Assembly: GCA_016703105.1 (NCBI GenBank) | Contig: JADJCS010000019.1 | Span: forward strand, 1-39,688 | Direction of reading: 5' to 3' | Source of the DNA: Flavobacteriales bacterium | GTDB taxonomy: Bacteria; Bacteroidota; Bacteroidia; Flavobacteriales_F; PHOS-HE28 | Length of the DNA: 39,688 nucleotides | Part shown: piece after piece, positions 38,148 through 39,688 of the stretch | How positions within the stretch are numbered: the first letter of the stretch is position 1 | Layout: every line of letters starts with the position of its first letter | Notes under the pieces: model-generated | Seen by the model: the letters and a program-made list of their open reading frames with translations, nothing else | What the model was told of the DNA's origin: nothing | Databases searched by the model: none | Program-made: the position numbers and the translations under genes

Positions 38148-38723
38148 ATGAACTTCCTCGCCCATCTGCACCTGAGCGGCGACCGGCCGTTGGTGATCGT
38201 GGGCAACTTCATGGCCGATGCGGTGAAGGGCCGCGATCTGGAGCGCTTTCCGGAGGAGGTGCGCCAGGGGATCCGGCTGCACCGTGCCATCGATCACTAT
38301 ACGGACAACCATCCCCTGCCACGCGCGGGGAGGGAGCGGGTGCGCGCGCATGCGGGCCGCTATGCCGGTGTGGTGATGGACCTTTTCTATGACCATTTGC
38401 TCGCCGCCCATTGGAGCGAAGTGCGCACGGAACCTCTGGATGCGTTCGCCGTACGCATGTACACCATCCTCTCCGAGCACGCCGCATTGATGGAAGGACG
38501 GCCCGCCCGCATGCTGCCGCATATGATCTCCGGTGATTGGTTGAGCGCCTACGCGACGCTGGAAGGGATCGGCGACGCCTTGCGCGGCCTCTCGCGCCGG
38601 GCGCCCGAGGGGCACGTGATGGCGGGCGCGGAAACCGTATTGGGAGAGCACTACACTGCCTATCGCGACGAGTTCCTCCGTTTTCTTCGCGACGTGGAAA
38701 CCGAGACCGCACCGCTCCGATGA
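38148..38723 (+). CDS. acpH: Acyl-carrier-protein phosphodiesterase family protein (AcpH-like)
   Basis: 191 residues, close to the usual 190-200. MNFLAHLHLSGDRPLVIVGN, FMADAVKGRD, GIRLHRAIDHYTDNHP and VVMDLFYDHLLAAHW match the ACPD family (PF04336), which removes the phosphopantetheine arm from acyl carrier protein. The conserved His and Asp pairs (HRAIDHYTD, DLFYDH) are HD-like metal ligands. Cytoplasmic, no signal peptide. Its stop overlaps the next start (ATGA). Confidence 0.88.
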   Translation: MNFLAHLHLSGDRPLVIVGNFMADAVKGRDLERFPEEVRQGIRLHRAIDHYTDNHPLPRAGRERVRAHAGRYAGVVMDLFYDHLLAAHWSEVRTEPLDAFAVRMYTILSEHAALMEGRPARMLPHMISGDWLSAYATLEGIGDALRGLSRRAPEGHVMAGAETVLGEHYTAYRDEFLRFLRDVETETAPLR

Positions 38724-39688
38724 ACCGGACGAACCGCCCGATGCTGTTGGGAGCCCTGCTGCTCGTGCTCGGTCTGGCGATCACAGTGCTGTACCGCTCA
38801 CGGCCCCTGGGTGCGGAACCCGCCGCGCCGTGGTCCGCTCCTTTGGTGGACCGCGACCTGGACCGCATCGGCAAGGACACGTTGCGTGTGCTGGTGGTGG
38901 TGCATCCGCTCACCTACGAGGAGTTCCCGGGCGGCACGCGCGGCGCGGAATTCGAGCTGCTCGAACGCTTCGCCAGGCACATGGGGTTGCCGCTGCGCGC
39001 GGTGCCTGTCGTAGAGGACAGTCTGTTGCCCTTGTTGCAACGGGGCAGCGGGGATCTGATCGCGGCGCAGGTGCATGAGAGCCGCTTCGGCACAGCGGTG
39101 GCCATCTCCGCGCCTTACTGGCATGCCTCGCCGGTGTTGGTGCGCTTGCGGGAGGACCAGCTGCTGGACCTGACGCCATCGGCACAGGACACGGTTTGGA
39201 TGCCGCGCACCTCGCCATGGATGGCGGATACCGCGTTGCATCTCCACGGTCCGCGCGGTTTCGCGATGGATATCGCCACGGGTTCGGAACTGATCGAGCG
39301 GGTGGCGCTGGGTGCGATCCGCGCAGCGCTGGTCACGGACGGGGAAGCGCGCTACCACCTCACGCACCTTCCACAATTGGTGGCCGAAGAGGCCGGTGGT
39401 GAGCGCATCGGTCTTCGTTTCGCGTTGCGACGCAATGCGACGCGTTTGCGCGAAGCACTGGACCGCTGGCTCGCCGAGGAGAAGGAGACCGAAGCACGCG
39501 CCCTGATCATGGGCAGCTATGGGGAGCGCTTGCCCAAGCGGAAAGCGCTCGGGCGGGCGCGCAAGACCCTCGTGTCCGGTGATCCCATATCGCCGTTCGA
39601 CAGTCTGTTCCAGGAAAAGGCGGAACTGATGCATTGGGAATGGGAACTGCTCGCGGCCATCGCCTTCAAGGAATCGCGCTTCGACACG
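38720..39688 (+). CDS. MltF-like membrane-bound lytic transglycosylase, 3' end beyond the window
   Basis: 323 codons run open to the window edge. An N-terminal membrane anchor (MLLGALLLVLGLAITVLYRS, residues about 8-27) is followed by a solute-binding-type (SBP_bac_3) domain of about 230 residues: TLRVLVVVHPLTYEEFPG, GAEFELLERFARHMGLPLRA, GDLIAAQVHESRFGTAVAIS. The last visible residues, LLAAIAFKESRFDT, are the start of a SLT domain with the catalytic Glu in KESRFD. This order is that of MltF, which cleaves peptidoglycan and anchors to the membrane. It overlaps the acpH-like gene by ATGA. Confidence 0.85.
   Translation, partial: MNRTNRPMLLGALLLVLGLAITVLYRSRPLGAEPAAPWSAPLVDRDLDRIGKDTLRVLVVVHPLTYEEFPGGTRGAEFELLERFARHMGLPLRAVPVVEDSLLPLLQRGSGDLIAAQVHESRFGTAVAISAPYWHASPVLVRLREDQLLDLTPSAQDTVWMPRTSPWMADTALHLHGPRGFAMDIATGSELIERVALGAIRAALVTDGEARYHLTHLPQLVAEEAGGERIGLRFALRRNATRLREALDRWLAEEKETEARALIMGSYGERLPKRKALGRARKTLVSGDPISPFDSLFQEKAELMHWEWELLAAIAFKESRFDT

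Overview
This window looks like a chromosomal piece of a GC-rich member of the Bacteroidota, probably a Flavobacteriales-type lineage known mainly from environmental genomes. The evidence is protein-level: type IX secretion (T9SS) type A C-terminal sorting domains, delta-60 (DUF5122) beta-propeller repeats, the Bacteroidota 'SFSYQAIVRD' N-terminal module, LytS/LytTR pairs, TPR-bearing histidine kinases and TAnnTTTG-like -7 promoter boxes. There are no tRNA or rRNA genes, transposases, phage structural genes or CRISPR arrays that I can see. Most of the coding capacity goes to exported proteins and the two-component systems between them.

Layout. 1-4271 (-): 5' part of a very large secreted repeat protein, broken by a dozen or more frameshifts and running off the left edge. 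4708-5777 (-): remnant of a membrane sensor joined directly to the back half of a LuxR-type response regulator, as if about 1 kb had been lost between them. 6018-8184 (-): TPR plus LytS-type kinase. 8318-14027 (-): subtilisin-like protease, secreted SHOCT protein, T9SS protein with a three-fold repeat, and a beta-helix protein. 14028-14531: divergent control region with three inverted repeats. 14532-18863 (+): compact five-gene operon of exported proteins of unknown function that I recognise as conserved across Bacteroidota. 18952-30338 (-): seven tightly coupled genes for surface proteins. Two are T9SS cargo; five are tailspike-like proteins with beta-roll repeats and a C-terminal Peptidase_S74 intramolecular chaperone, and two of those five also carry a collagen-like stalk. 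30426-33037 (-): NarL-type regulator and TPR/HisKA_3 kinase. 33385-36201 (+): beta-propeller protein broken by many frameshifts, with the same C-terminal module as the subtilisin. 36210-38050 (-): LytTR regulator and LytS-type kinase. 38148-39688 (+): acyl-carrier-protein phosphodiesterase and the first part of an MltF-like lytic transglycosylase.

How it may fit together. A 16-bp palindrome TAACCCG-NN-CGGGTTA occurs in front of both S74 operons, and a perfect plus an imperfect copy lie in the divergent region between the NarL-type system and the beta-propeller gene. It may be a shared operator, possibly for the neighbouring NarL-type regulator, or a terminator-like hairpin. The most interesting content is this possible surface-adhesin regulon, the conserved five-gene exported operon, and the C-terminal module shared by the protease and the propeller protein.

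Data quality. Frameshifts cluster at 1-6.1 kb and 34.0-35.8 kb, with single ones at about 15.5, 22.1, 24.85 and 28.8 kb. Two of the single ones are one-base losses in G/C runs, inferred from a paralogue and from the expected protein end. The broken genes show indels but little sign of other decay, so uncorrected long-read error is at least as likely as true pseudogenes or phase variation.
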